A DNA stretch of 64,000 nucleotides from Trichinella spiralis. Lineage: Eukaryota; Nematoda; Enoplea; Trichinellida; Trichinellidae. The notes beneath the pieces were generated by a model. The model made no database searches. It was not told the origin of the DNA and worked only from the letters and a program-made list of their open reading frames with translations. Where the stretch lies: assembly GCA_000181795.3 (NCBI GenBank), contig CM012955.1, positions 7,650,450 to 7,714,449 on the forward strand. Reading direction: 5' to 3'. Both the position numbers and the translations under genes were made by a program. The stretch's first letter is position 1. Each line of letters starts with the position of its first letter. Of this stretch, positions 25,707 to 39,024 are shown piece after piece.

Positions 25707-28700
25707 ATGCTCTTCCAGCCTAAGCTAATCCCACTGCCAGCATGCTTGTCGAATTTCATAAGACGAAACAATGTGAAGAAGATGAGGAAGAAGAAAAAGA
25801 AACATTCATTTTCTGCATTTTTTTTTCTGCATTCATGAAACTGAAAATAAAGCAACGTATTGACCCAGCTGACCCTGACAAATAACGACAATAACAAAAT
25901 TGCGGGCTTGTCAAGCTCACCGCCCCCACTGTGACGAACTGTCAAGGGCAGTACAGTAGCCTGGTAACCCAAATTTTTGCCCAAAAAATGCCAATTTGAA
26001 CGACCAAGCAAGCTGACATACTGCCTTCGAATCTAAGCTACTAAGCTGAATCTGGCAGCAAGCAGAAAACAAAAAATTCCAACAAAGCAAAAAATGCCTT
26101 GTCAAAATATTTCTTTCACACTTTTTGCATGGCAGAGCTCGACATTTTTGAAATTCAATTTGAAATATATACGCATGCGAAAAATGTGCTAATCAGTGGA
26201 TGGGATGTAGTGGGGGGAAAAAAACCAAGTCAAACATATATACAGACTAGCTGTACTAATTAGTAATATTTTCTGTTCAACATTTTACGTTGAATTGTGC
26301 GGACAAAAGAAAACTACTTTCATTATGAATTCGCAAAATTTACAATTCATTACTGATCTCTGTGTATCGGTCGACATGATCAGTTGCATTGTTTTCCTTT
26401 TCCACATCACAATAAGACTAAGAAAAATATATTGCTTAAAAAATAGTTCAGGTGAATTTTGAGTTTATTCAAAGTATATGCATTTAATTTTAAGATGTCA
26501 ACTGAAATGCAAATGATGATATTATATTCTATTCTATTGCAAAATCAAATCATCTCTGTCGAAAAATTTCACAGTTATAATGTGTAAGTTAATATTAATG
26601 ACAAAGCACCAACAGCTGTACCAATACAATAATTTGTACGGTGGAAAATGTTCGGCAGTCCTATCCTATCCTATCCTATCCCATCTTATCCTATGAAAAT
26701 TTCACTTGAAAACAGTTCAGTTGCTGAATAATGAATGAGTTTGATGTAAAGTTTAAAGTATCAATTCAAATATTCATACAACCTATATTATAATTTTAAT
26801 TTTAAAGGATTTACATGCAAATAGACGTTGCATTAATTAACATGTAGTGAAAAAACTTAACTACTTAAAAGCAGAAAAATTCAATATTGTACTCTAGGAT
26901 GCTTGTTTCAAATCCGTTAGAAAATTTAACATTCCTTGTATTAGGTGAAAATTCCTCTATGAACAGCTTATAAAAATTTAAATTTTTAAATTAATTTCAT
27001 ATAAACTGTATAATATAAAGAAATTCAAATGAAGAAAGAAATGTTGAAAAGGGAAAAATCAGAACACTCCAAAAACATACATAAAAATGAGATTTACAGA
27101 AATTTGAAAAACATTAAAAATGATGTGAGAAAATAATAATTTACAGTTTACATTTTGAGCATTCAATTTTTCAATGCTTACTTGAAAATTGATGGAAATC
27201 GAGAAAAATGATAGTAATCTGAATAAATTACGAACGCTTCGTACAGTACATATCAAAATGCAGTGTTGACAAATAATTTTAAAAGGAAACCGATCGTTAT
27301 TTAAAAAGAGAACATGACCAAATGGCCCTAATTTGTTAGTACAATTATTACGATTTTTACGATAAGCTGTATTGCTAATGCATTGTTTTACACGTCACGC
27401 ACGCAGCTCGTGGTTTCCCAATACCCCCAATAGACCCACTTCACTTGCCTTTCCATTCACTTTTGTCATGTCACTCTGTCCTTTTTCTTTTTTTTTTATA
27501 TTTATCCTTGTAAAATGAAAATTTAAAAAAATTAGTCATCATGGAAAAACAATTATAAAATATAACCACCCGAATGAATCAATATGAACCAAAATTTTCA
27601 TCATATTTGTCAGCAGAGAGGCAGCAGTGAAACATAAGTTCTAGATCATTAAGCAAACACATCAACATCAACATGTTATCAGTAGTATTATGCAGTGTAT
27701 ATTTTGAAATTTCACTACTTATCGATATGCATATCTATTTCATTTTACAACCTTATGTGACAAATTTTTGCCAGCGTTTTTTGATTAATGAACGAGTTTT
27801 GTTTGTTTCTTTCCTTAAATGAGAGTTCAAACAATTTATATAAATAGTTGGAAAAAAGTAAAACTTTTTGAACAAAGTATGCAATTTTGAATAGAAATAC
27901 AGTCGAAGATATTGAAATTATTTGAAAATTCAAAAGATAAATATAATAAAGGAAATTATAGTAATATTCAAATTTATACCTGAAAATTACTAAAAAATTC
28001 AATGCAAAACGAATGCTAAAAATTGATTTTAAAAATTGAAAATATTGCTTTCATGTAATGCAGAGTCAGGGGAAGTTTTAAAATTAAAAAAATATCTTCA
28101 ATATTTGGTTCAGGGATTTGGAAAAATTTTTTACATTTAAGTTACTCAGAATTTACTTGTTTTTATCATCACCACTCAAAAATAAATGTGATATCTTTTT
28201 TTTTATTAAATATTAATTAAAGTGTTTTATTTTCATTTTCGTTTTTAATAAAACATGATATTATTACTTTTTTACAACTGTTAACATTACATGAATTGTT
28301 AACAATGTTGAATTGATTGAACAATTGTTAACAATGAACATGTTATTGATGTAAACAAAGCTATCCAATGAGTATACGCTCTACAATTATACAAATAATT
28401 TATGCCATTTCAATTCGTTTTATACATTTATTTCATGATTTTCAAAAACAAATTTCAGATGTTGAAAACTGTCGCTTGCCAAGCCACGTCATCAGTTCAT
28501 TTTATGTGAATACTTACAGTATGAAATCTTCAAATAATTTGTTTTTTATTTGTTTTTAAATAACTTGTTATTAAATATGTTAATATTTATTTCAACATTA
28601 AATTATAATAACTCTTCCAAGGTTTTGAATATGATTAATTTTCTTACTGTAACGTAGCTTTTACCTGCCAGCTGTGTAACCTCTGCTTGTCTGTTGTTAT

Positions 28701-31700
28701 TCAACAGATTGCTGTCATTGCAGCTGTTTCAGGTAATTGAATGTAATATGAAGTAGCTTAAATAAATTTTGTGGTTACTCATTTTAATGATGTTGTTTGT
28801 ATCCTGTTTTTGCTTGTTTAACATTCGTAAACAGAGTAATATATACTAATCTTATTCACGCATTTTGAGAATAAATAAAGTTTTTTTGGCGAAGTATAAA
28901 GTATAAAGATTAAATATAAAGTTACGAATACTTTTGCCTGTTTACTTTTTTATGTTTTAGGATTTCCTTTTCTGAATATTATATATACTTCAACCCTGGG
29001 ATTATACTCTTTTTCCCACGTTGAAATAACTTCTAGTAACGAAATGCAAAACACCTGAGCTTTTTCACCGTTTAATCATTCAGTTCAGAAATTCATAGAC
29101 ATTTTCAGTAGGTCAATTTTCATTTTACTGTCTGTTTATGGCAACATAAAAAGTCAGTGTCAATATTATTCATGTTTTAAATATTTCTCACTTTTAGCAA
29201 AATTAAATCCAATGTTTGTTGTTAAATGGTTAATTGTTCTGGTTTTGCTAAATTACTTGAAGAATTTGAAAATTTCTTAATTTATGTAATATTTTTTAAT
29301 TTTATTAAAAATAATTTTTAATCAAAATATATTATTAGTATTATGAAGTTATTTTCTTGATTTTCTTAAGCATCGTTAATTGCATGCATCTTATTTAATA
29401 TTTTGATATCTTTAAGATGATAAGCATTTTAAATCAGTCTATGTAACGAAAAATTTAACATTTATTGTTTACAATATTCTTAAAACGGATAAGCATGTAC
29501 AGTTCAATGTCGTACTGTAGTTACGACGGTCATCAGGTTAGTGTCGAACGGGAAAGTAGTATTGGTTGGTAGTTTGCAATTAGAAACGCAAAATCATAGT
29601 TTTGTGTTTGCTATGTAAGTAAATAAGTAAAATGCTATGATTTACTTACATTTTAGTGCCTATTTATTTTTACGTAATGAATTCGTCTTTTGTTTTAATG
29701 ATAGTTGAGGTTGTGCAATTAATGCTGAATATTAGACCATTTCTTTTTGCTTTTATGTAAATCGTAAGTTTCATTTTCTGTATTTAATATTTATTAAATA
29801 ACGAGCGATTAAATAAAAGTAATGCAATTATTATCGTCATTGTTTTTGTATGCTCTGGTCTTATTGTTATCATTAGGGAAAAATGATTTGATAGTTTATT
29901 AGCAAGATTTGTCAGTGCTACTTTGAACGTTTTATTTTAATTAGTGATAATAATGTATTACTATAATATTTTTGTGTTTGACTTGATTTCGAAATGTAAT
30001 TTTTTTTTATTTCGTCATTTCGTCCCTTACAGTTTATTGTCATGTTTAACGCATGTTTTTTTTCAAAATTTGATAAGTTTATCACTTTTTAATGAGTGAT
30101 TTTTATTTTAATACACATGACAAACTTTGATGGGTTAATAAAATAGAATATACACAAGATCTACCTTAATTACGCAAGAAAAGTGAACGACAAAATGTTG
30201 CGTATGCAATGATTCTTTCTATAATCTGCACCATGTGATTTGGTTTTGGGGAGATTTTAATCGGGCATCAGTGAAATGAAAATTGAAATATGGAAAACTG
30301 GTTTATCCAGAAAATTTGCAAAATTTCGTCAAAATTTAATCCATTTTAAATAAGTTGAAAATTGCAACTCGCCCAATATAGGCGGTATTGAATTTTTGCT
30401 ACAAATATCACAAGTGCATAAAAGAATGGTCAGTATTCGATAACAGTTGTATTTTGTAATTTTTTCTGCGAATGATGTAAATAATTTTATATATTATTTA
30501 CGTTACGCCAGTTATTAGCAGTTGCTTGTATCTGCTGTCTGTACCAACCAGTGTTAAGAATAAGAATAATAATAATAGAAATAGAAATAGAAATGCAGTG
30601 CTTACTTGAAAAATATATTGTGGGAGAAATGTTGCCGTCGATTTGGCTCGTGTTGCCTATGGAAACCTGATGGTGATTTGGTGAAATGAGAAAATGGAAT
30701 AATTTATTCTAGCATTGGGCAGAGTTTGCATTTTTGGCCAATCATTTTTGAAAAACTATCGACTGAAATAAGGTTTGAATGAAAATCTTGAAATCGACCA
30801 TTGTGCACAAAGAAACAGCTTTACACTTTTTATATTATGTATTTTTTTTGTTTCTTTTCGTTTATCATTTGATTCTGTTTTGCTGTTTTCTTTGGAAATT
30901 TGCAACATTTTTTTGCAATTTCTCTTCAGATTTTGAAATTGCTTGCTTGCTCGGCATGGAGAAAAAAGTGACAAGTGAGAATAGTGGGAGGAGGGGAGGG
31001 GTGTGGTATTTGTCGAACAATTAGCATCTTTCATGCTGGCTGATGTTGTTCGCATGGGAAACGACCATTACAGAATGTTAATGTGACAATCAAGTGTGTT
31101 CATGTTTACGGTTATGGCCAACCAGTAATGTCTTTTTTGTTCAACGTAAATCTTATCATCTGCTGAGAAGTGAAAATTTGCACTTTGCAACTGAAGTTTT
31201 TTTTTTATCCATCTGACTAAAATGGAAGCGGAAGAAAAATGGAACATTTTATTTGTGTGCTTTTATTACGATAGATTTTTTTGAAAGAAATCTCAGTTAT
31301 TGTTACGAAATATGCACAATTTTTACTTCTAATATTGAAATTTGAAAAAGCGAAATTGTTTGTAATTTTTGAAACCTTGCATTTATTTTTTGTATGTTCA
31401 ATCAAGAAAAAAAATATGTATATATGTGCAGCATTTTCCGGTATAGTCGAGCTAAGGATAACTTTGTAAAAAATGTATTTTTTAATATGAATTTGATTCA
31501 AACAACAACATTCGAGTTGTTGGTGTTATTTTAATAATCTCTAGATGTGGGCAAAGCCGATTCATTCGGTTTTTGTTTTTTCTTCAATGTACAATGCACC
31601 GATTGTTGATACATGAATGATGCAGATTGTGCGTGAATTTTTATGAATATTTGAAAGATACTTTTGAGAAATGGTGAAATGTTGAGTTTCTTTTTATCAA

Positions 31701-32148
31701 ACCAAATTCCTTTGATTAGTAGTATGTATACTTTTTTTTGAATAGTGCTTTGTGATAAACATTTACTGAATGCAGAAAGGAAAAACAAATTGTGATGTGA
31801 AATGTGTTCTTTGTTTTGTTTTTTTTTTATTGTAGAGGAAGTTGAGCAATGCTTCTCAAGCAGATGTTGGTTGAGTAGAAATCGAGCTATCGTGAGAAAA
31901 TGCATTTGGTTGTTGTTGTTTTTTTCTGTTGCTTCAGTTTGAAAAATGAAAAATTTGTCTAAATCTATTGCCCATTCTCTGATTGAGGATGTTTAATGAT
32001 AATGAAAAAAATATTTTTAATTATAATTTTTTACACGTTGTGAGAAGATATATGATAGAGGGGGAAATGAGCATTGACTTAAACTTTTTTGAAACAGATT
32101 ATTATTCAGCAAGTTTAGTAATTTTTTTTTGTATATTTTAGCTGATTT
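25707..32148. other. Long gene-free AT-rich stretch
   Basis: About 6.4 kb between two divergent genes, with no recognisable coding exon, RNA gene or transposon. Open frames are short, and rich in Phe, Ile, Lys and Asn as expected by chance. It has a CTATC pentamer run at 26660-26694, an AATAG-type run near 30565-30590 and a more GC-balanced patch around 27390-27460. The left end should hold the chondroitin synthase promoter. The right end should hold that of the zinc-finger gene. Confidence 0.55.
26660..26694. repeat. CTATC pentanucleotide tandem repeat
   Basis: Four perfect CTATC/CCTAT units followed by two imperfect ones. The reverse-complement unit (ATAGG/GGATA) recurs briefly in a WDR33 intron at about 16843-16855. 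Confidence 0.85.
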
Positions 32149-35100
32149 ATGATGGCAGCTGAAATTTGCGGTGCAGATTCTCTGCAGAACGACGACTTGT
32201 TGTCTGCGGCGAATTTAAATCATTTTCAATCGAATGATGCAATCTTGGTCAACGACGTTGACGTCGCCAATGCGCCGGTGATTGATAGCAGTTTTTCGAT
32301 GGAAAATTTGGGTAATTATTTAGCAATGCATTGTGCATATATATATTTTTTTTTAATTTAAATTTTATTTATAGTAAGCAGTGCTGTAACGGACAACAAT
32401 AACATCGCTGACAATCCTGCTTCGGTCATCAATTTGCCTGCTGAAAGCATCAGCTTGAATTGTACGCCTGATAATTTGGATTTTTGTCCGGACAGCGTCT
32501 ATTCTCCTGCACCCATCGTTTCATTGTTTGTAAGTTTATTGTAATTGTTTTTTTAAAAAAAACAATATTCCACCGTTTATTATTTTCATTTGGATAAATG
32601 TCAATTTTGTATTTTTAAGAATTGCAGCATTTGTTCTGAAACTTTTCCCACACAAGAGAGTCTTATATCTCATCGTGATTTTTGTACACCTGAAGCGTTG
32701 TTTGTGTATGTTATTATTTCAGCTTTTTTCCTTTCCTTTATCCCATGTATTATTGATAATTGAGATTTCTTTTAGATGTAACAATTGCAATTTAGCGTTG
32801 CGAGACGAGCAGAGTTACCTCGATCATGTGGAAATGTGTCCTTCATCGACACTTTACAAGTATTTGTTGTTGCAGGAGAGAATTTTTGTTGAATTGAAAA
32901 AAATTTTTTTTTCTCAAAAATTCTGCGTATGTTTCAGATGTGATCAGTGTGACCAGTGTTTTGTGATCAAGAGAAATTTGCGATTGCACATGGCTTTGCA
33001 CAACAAACAGGAATCGAAGAAATGTCCAATATGTGAAGCAACGTTTCGACGGAAAGCATCATTTCAGTGTCACTTGAAATTGCACGAGGTGGAAGAGAAA
33101 TTTCGATGCGCCTTTTGCCAATCAGAACTTTGCACCCAAGTATATAATAAAACGAATCCATTTTGTGTAAGTTTAATGGAAAATGCTAATATTTGACGTG
33201 ATATTTATTAGGAGGAACTTCTTGCCCACGTCTCCCAAGCACATCCCTCGAACAGCGTACCCAGCGCATTCACTTGTGGACGTTGTAGTGCAGTTTTTGA
33301 AACACAACCCGAATTGATGGAGCACAGAAATTTGCACCAAACGATGAGGCAAGGCTTGTTTGTCTAGTTGAATTTTTTTTCCCTGACAATAAATAGATTT
33401 TAATGTGAAATTTAAAAATTACTATGTATTGAATAGTTTGTGTAGTTTGACGAATTTGTTCAATGATTTTTTAGAGAAAGTTTGCCTACTACGCAGAAAC
33501 GTGTAAAAAAAGTAGTCGATAATGGTGTGCAATCAGAAAAGCGTAAATACCAATGTGACATCTGTAAAAATTTTTACTCGTCTAAAAGTGCCCTCGATCG
33601 TCACACCTTTATTCATACTGGTAAAATTTTGTCTGCTTTTTTCTTTCTTTCTTTGAAAAGAAAGGAAGAAAGAAATATTTACTTGATTTTCTTTTTTGTC
33701 AGGAGAGAGACGATTCAGTTGCGGCCAGTGTGGCAAAAAGTTTATTCAACAGCCGTCGTTGACTTCTCACGAAAATGGTCATCTTCAAAAGAGGCCTCAC
33801 GTATGTAAAATTTGCGGCAGTACATTTACTCAAGTGAGTAGTTTTAATTCATTTTTCCGTTTAGTATGATTTTTTTTTACTACAATTTGAAATTACCAAC
33901 GGAGAGATGTAAAATTGATGAATGCTTCAGGAGATTCGTCATTTGTCATTTTAAAGTGCTGCAATTATTTATTTATTCTTTTTTTTTTATTCTTCGAGTA
34001 AGAAATTCATCTTGCCCAGAGGGGGGGGGAAGGAATTGATGCGGAAAATCAGTCATTTTAGTATTGTCTGGCTTAGTTGAGACGTTGGGTTGGAAAATAG
34101 TAATAAAAATAATTTTCCTACGTAAAATTTGTGTATTAAAAAGAGAAGAAGTGAAAATTTTGAATGAAAAATATGTTTTTGAGCGATATTTGTTGTAGCA
34201 GCTGTCGGGGGGTATTTTGGATATATATATATATATATATTAGTTTTCTGTTTCTTTTTAGAAAGGCAATTTGTGCACGCACATTCGTCGACTTCATCCA
34301 TTCAATACGAATGGCAATTATTTTCAGTGCAGCACATGTCCTTGTTTTTTCAAAAGTTGGCAAACGTTGAATCGTCACGTCACGCAACGACATTCAGTAG
34401 TGGAAGACAATTCTAACGAATATCAGCCGAACGGCGCACTGCTTCAGTCGACGACGAATAATAGTAGTCAGCCGGCTGGTGCTACTGATGCTGCTGCTGC
34501 TGTTTTAACGACAGAAAATGAAAATTCCATACCGACATCCAATGCAAATGGAAATTCAGTAGATCAGTCTGACAACAGCAGCAACTTTTTGACGGACGTT
34601 TGTTTTGGTCAGTCGTCGTCATTGGTGGAAAATAATGCTTTGCAGCCGAAACGGGTGGAATATTCTGCCGATATGAATGCCACGTTGTTGTTGATTCCGT
34701 TGCTCAACAGTCAGACAATTTTGCTTCAAGAAACAGGACCAGAGGAAGAAGTCGATGGACGGAAATGGAAATGTCATTTTTGCGAGAAGAGATTCAAAAG
34801 AAAATACGATCGTATGCGTCACATTCGCGTGCACACTGGCGAGAGGCCGTACAAATGCGACTGTTGCCAGTCGGCATTCAAGTTGAAAAGCACTTTGAAA
34901 CGACACGTCCGAAGCGTCCACAGCGGTATAAAGGAAAAACGGTGCTACATTTGCTTCAAGGCGTTGTCGTCGGCTTCGTCGTTGAAAGTCCATTTGAGAT
35001 TGCATTTCAACGAAGGTTTCGACTGCACTCGTTGTCATCGTCGCTTCACGACAACCAGCCGACTGAAACAGCACAACGCCAAACATCCCGACTGCGCCGC

Positions 35101-37105
35101 GAAGCTGAAATCCGCTCCCGTTGTTGGCAACAATGCCAACGGGACAGTGAAGCAGGCGAAATTGCCGACCCACTTGCAGCCGTTGCACGTGGCACCGGAC
35201 GGGACTGTTTCTCAGCTAGCCCAGCCCGGTTGTGCCGAAGATCCGCCGCCAACCGAACCCGACCGTGACCAGAACGATGCTTGCGCACGACCCCACCCGT
35301 GCGGTCAGTGCAACAAGCGGTTCAAGAAGGCGTCCCATTTGCGCAACCACCGCAGAACTCACGTCAACGAACGTCCGTACAAGTGTTACCTGTGCGAACG
35401 TGGTTTTCGCACTCCGAGCGCTTTGAAAGATCACGCGCAGTTCCACGCCGGCAAGCGGCGCTATGTTTGTTCCATTTGTCGCAAGGGTTTCTTGTCGAGA
35501 CGTTGTTTGACGCGACATCGGTTCGTCCACAGCGACCAGTATCCGTTCGTTTGTCCGATTTGTTACAAGCGATTCAAACGCGGTGTGGTGTGTCGTGAGC
35601 ACATCCGGCGCCATCTTCAAGACGGTGAAGTCAAAAACGAAACCGTCCCAGCAGCAGAGGAACAGCACCAGCAACAGACGGGCGCTGTTTCTTGGAATTC
35701 GGGATGTTTCCCGGTTGTGGAAATTCCAGCCGACTCGCGGGCGCCGTGCGCGACCGACACTGGTGACGGTCCGACGAATGCCGGTCTCCAATCGCCCAAA
35801 TATTTCTGCGACATTAGTCATTCTGTTGTGGCCGCTGCGCCTGCGTCGTTCGATTCAGCCGGCGCGGATTTGAATACGAACGTCGACTTTTTGTACGCTC
35901 TCGACGAACGGCGTTGTTGCGGTAGTGTCGATTTCGCGGCGAATGCCGGCAGCTTGCAGTCGACGTCGACGGCCACGTTGCCGTTCGACAACAACGACGA
36001 TACCGTATACGTGTGTCATTTGTGCCCGGAAACGTTCGGACGACGAGAATTATTGGAAGAACATTCTGGCGTGTGCCATCATCAGGCGGTCGATGAATCG
36101 TCGAACTGTTACGATCCGCGCGAACATTTGTTTCGTTGCTTTCTCTGCGCCGAAGTTTCGAACGACTTGGACTCGTTTTCCAACCACATCCACTTGAAGC
36201 ACCGTCTGAATTTGTGCACATCCTGTGCCCCGTGCCGTCGTGAATTTCTGTCCGCTTTGGAACTCAGTTTGCACATTGCCAACCATCACGCGGCCAGATA
36301 TTGGCAATTCGATTCCCCGTCTCACAGTGATCAGTTGTTTTTGCAAGACAACTTGCCGTCGATACCTTGGTTCGGTGACGCTCCCGGTGTGAATTGGAAC
36401 AATTCGACCGCCGACAGTTATTCTGAAACCGTAGTTAAAAACGACGCTCCTCGACCACAAGTACAGGTACCACAGGTACAGGTACAGGTACCACAGGTCA
36501 GTGGTGCACAGGTTCGAAATTTGCCCCAACTGACCGTTGTCGCATCGAATATCATCCTCACTCCGGTTGCAAAATTGCCATCTTTACCCGGCAAGCACGT
36601 CTGTCAGTATTGTTCTCGCCCTTTTAAAAAGCGTTGTGATCTTGTGCGACACATTCGCACACATACGGGTTAGTAGTAGTAGTAGTGGTAGTAGTACTAT
36701 TCGTTCATTTATCGTTTTATAATGATCGTATTTGTGTATATTGTGGTTTTTTTTTGCTTAGGTGAGAAACCGTTCCAGTGTGATATTTGCAAACGTTCGT
36801 TCAGCGCCAGTGGTACATTGCGTAACCACCTCCGTGTACATGAACCGAAATCGTTTCCTTGCGTCGACTGTGGCGCCCAGTTTTCGTCAAAGACGCAACT
36901 GGAAATCCATCGAATAGTACACCGTGTCATTTATCCGAGTAAAAGGAATCATTTCAGTACGGTTCGGCAGAGCAGCGGTAACGGTTCGGTGAATTTGCCC
37001 GTTGATGGTTCTTCTATTCAGGTGATGATGTCGGTTGTAGAACTGGCAGATCATTTTTTTTGTACAACGGTCAACATATCCCTGACGGTTGCGATTCTGT
37101 TGTAG
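32149..37105 (+). CDS. Large C2H2 zinc-finger protein with about 24 fingers
   Basis: Predicted nuclear nucleic-acid-binding protein; its target is unknown. Exons: 32149-32311, 32375-32529, 32620-32705, 32776-32859, 32938-33139, 33212-33357, 33475-33620, 33703-33833, 34262-36668, 36762-37105 (1287 residues to the first stop). I count about 24 C2H2-like fingers. The first two (ending in Cys) and some late ones are degenerate. The best are CHFCEKRFKRKYDRMRHIRVH, joined by a TGERPYKC linker to the next, and CQYCSRPFKKRCDLVRHIRTH, joined by TGEKPFQC. Acidic, Asn/Ser-rich spacers separate the arrays. The layout recalls ZNF236-like proteins, but I would not assign orthology. An acceptor-like TTTTAG lies 8 bases before the start. 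The end is uncertain, because coding-like sequence continues in other frames to about 37590. The intron 32860-32937 is 78 bases and open in frame. Confidence 0.85.
36461..36520 (+). repeat. Short in-frame repeat encoding Pro-Gln-Val-Gln-Val
   Basis: Imperfect repeats of CACAGGTACAGGTAC within the large zinc-finger exon encode a PQVQVPQVQVQVPQV-like stretch between two finger arrays. It has the look of recent slippage. It also contains several GGTAC sequences that resemble splice donors. Confidence 0.75.
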
Positions 37106-39024
37106 CTGGAAACCCGGTTAAATTGTATTTGATGATGGATCCGGCTGCCGGCGGTGATGAGCATCAGCGCAGATGATCGATCATCGTTCGTCAATGCGGA
37201 CAGCAGTGGTTCTTTGTTGTTACATTTGAGAACATACTTTGATTACTTGGTTCAGAACAGAATGACGCTGTCCATCCCGAGATCGATTTTGGAGACAAAT
37301 TTTGTCAATTTACCAGAACAAGGTGTACAACGGGTCGAAATTGATGTCGGTTTGGCGCTGCGGGCATTCAAAGCTGGCTTGGGCGATTTTCCTGCGGAAT
37401 AATACGAAAGAACGGTGCCACAATTTACCGCTTCATCCACCATTACCACCACCACAACCAGCACAAGTACCGCAGCAGATTAATTATTCTTCACATTCGG
37501 AGGCGACAGAATTTTTCCAAAACTACCATCACCACCACCACCAAGTCACGGTTATCGAAGAAGAATGTGCTTTGTTCACTCCAGGAACGTACTTGTTTTT
37601 TTTTTGTGGAAAAAATTTTCAAAATCGATGCGGCAACTCTTGTTGTTTTTGGTAACTCTTGTTGTTGTTCAGTACGTTTTTTAATATCGATGTTGGTTTG
37701 TATTCGCAGATGAAGAGTCGATTTGGCAACTTATTACCACAAGTGAACAACATCTCGCATTCATCAAATGCAGTCATTCTTCTGCAGTCAATCATTGAAA
37801 AGAGCTCTCGACATTGAAATTAATTATTAGTGTCGAAACGCGTACCGTGCATGGTGATGGAAAAATGTTTTTCAGCTTTATAACTTTTCACTTTTCGTCT
37901 CCTCTTCTCATATTATATTCTCTTCAGTTTTTTCGTGAGTCTGTATATGCTGCTGCACATGTGCATATTTTATACATTTGTTTTTCTTGCTTTAGGTTTG
38001 ATTGATTGAGTTTGGTTTAGTTGTTTGCTTTTTCCTTTGTGTCTGTGTGTATATGAATTGTGTTCTTCTATTCATTTTTTGCGCTCGACTGTTGTTGCTG
38101 CGTCATCGTTATCACTTTGATCACTTGATGCGCAGAAACAGTTGTTGCGCTGGATAGATTATTTTTAGGCTTTTTTACATCGCATGATTTGCCGCTTGTC
38201 GATGAAATAGATTGTAAAGCTTTTTCAAATGTTTCATGCAATTTCAAAGCATTCTTTGTTTCATTGTGTTGTTCATTGAGGAAAAAAAAAACAGATTTGT
38301 TTTCATGCAGAAATTTACGTTTCTCTGTATTTTTTTTCTTATGATTGTGTGGTGGTAATAGAGGATTTTCATTTAGTGAAATGATCATATCCAAATTCAG
38401 TAATGCATTAATCGCCATCGGCGGATTTGCATTTATTATTTGCACGTGGTGGGAGAAAGTTGGTGCTTTATTTGACTTCATTTCGTTGAATGAAAATGCT
38501 TATCTTATTTGCGCACACCATCTCTCTTAATACTTGCTCATGAGTGTTGGCATTGGGACGTGTTTGCTTTAGTACTCTCTCTCTCTCTCGTTCTCTTTGC
38601 ATGCATTTATTTTGCATATGATGTATTCGCTTTTGCAATAATTTGAATGAATGAGAGAAATTATAAGTTTCCTTATAATGCACAAATTGTTTTTTCTATT
38701 GTGTTGCATAATATGAATATATATATATATATATTATTCAAATTTATTTTTATACTGCAAACATGTGAAATAAAGAAATTTAGTTCATTGCTTCATGTCG
38801 AGCTACCTTCTTTACTGTTATTTCTTTTATAGAGATTCACACAAGCATCACTTTTAGCATCGCAATCAATTTTGATTATTTGTGAAAAACAAACACAGAA
38901 ATCGAGCTTGTCAGAGAATGAATAAACAATTCTCAATCGTATAATTAATTAATAATTGGCAATCAACTCGTCTACAGTAGAAACTTATATTTTATCATGT
39001 CGTCTTTGTGGATGGGAGATAGTA
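37106..39024. other. Region after the zinc-finger gene, with coding-like frames
   Basis: After the zinc-finger stop the sequence stays GC-richer and codon-like to about 37590, but in three successive frames (see findings). Pro/Gln/His-rich coding-like sequence lies at about 37407-37580. From 37600 to 39024 it is AT-rich and no gene is recognised. The longest open frame there is on the minus strand (38481-38068, 137 codons). It has no recognisable domain and is not called. A CTCT repeat lies near 38575-38592. Confidence 0.4.

Noticed and set aside
33349-33354. Second GC donor (AGGCAAGG) in the zinc-finger gene
   Set aside because: A GTTTGT donor nine bases downstream fits the same phase, so the GC site is not needed.
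34619-35821. Long antisense frames opposite the zinc-finger exon
   Set aside because: They are shadows of the repeated Cys/His finger codons and have no independent features.
37302-37655. Separate small gene with a His/Pro-rich product
   Set aside because: It has no credible start or splice context; better treated as part of the uncertain zinc-finger tail.
38068-38481. 137-codon open frame on the minus strand
   Set aside because: No domain, AT-driven composition with Lys/Asn/Ser, Phe runs from poly-A tracts and no splice-linked partner exons; it lies downstream of the zinc-finger gene and is likely chance.
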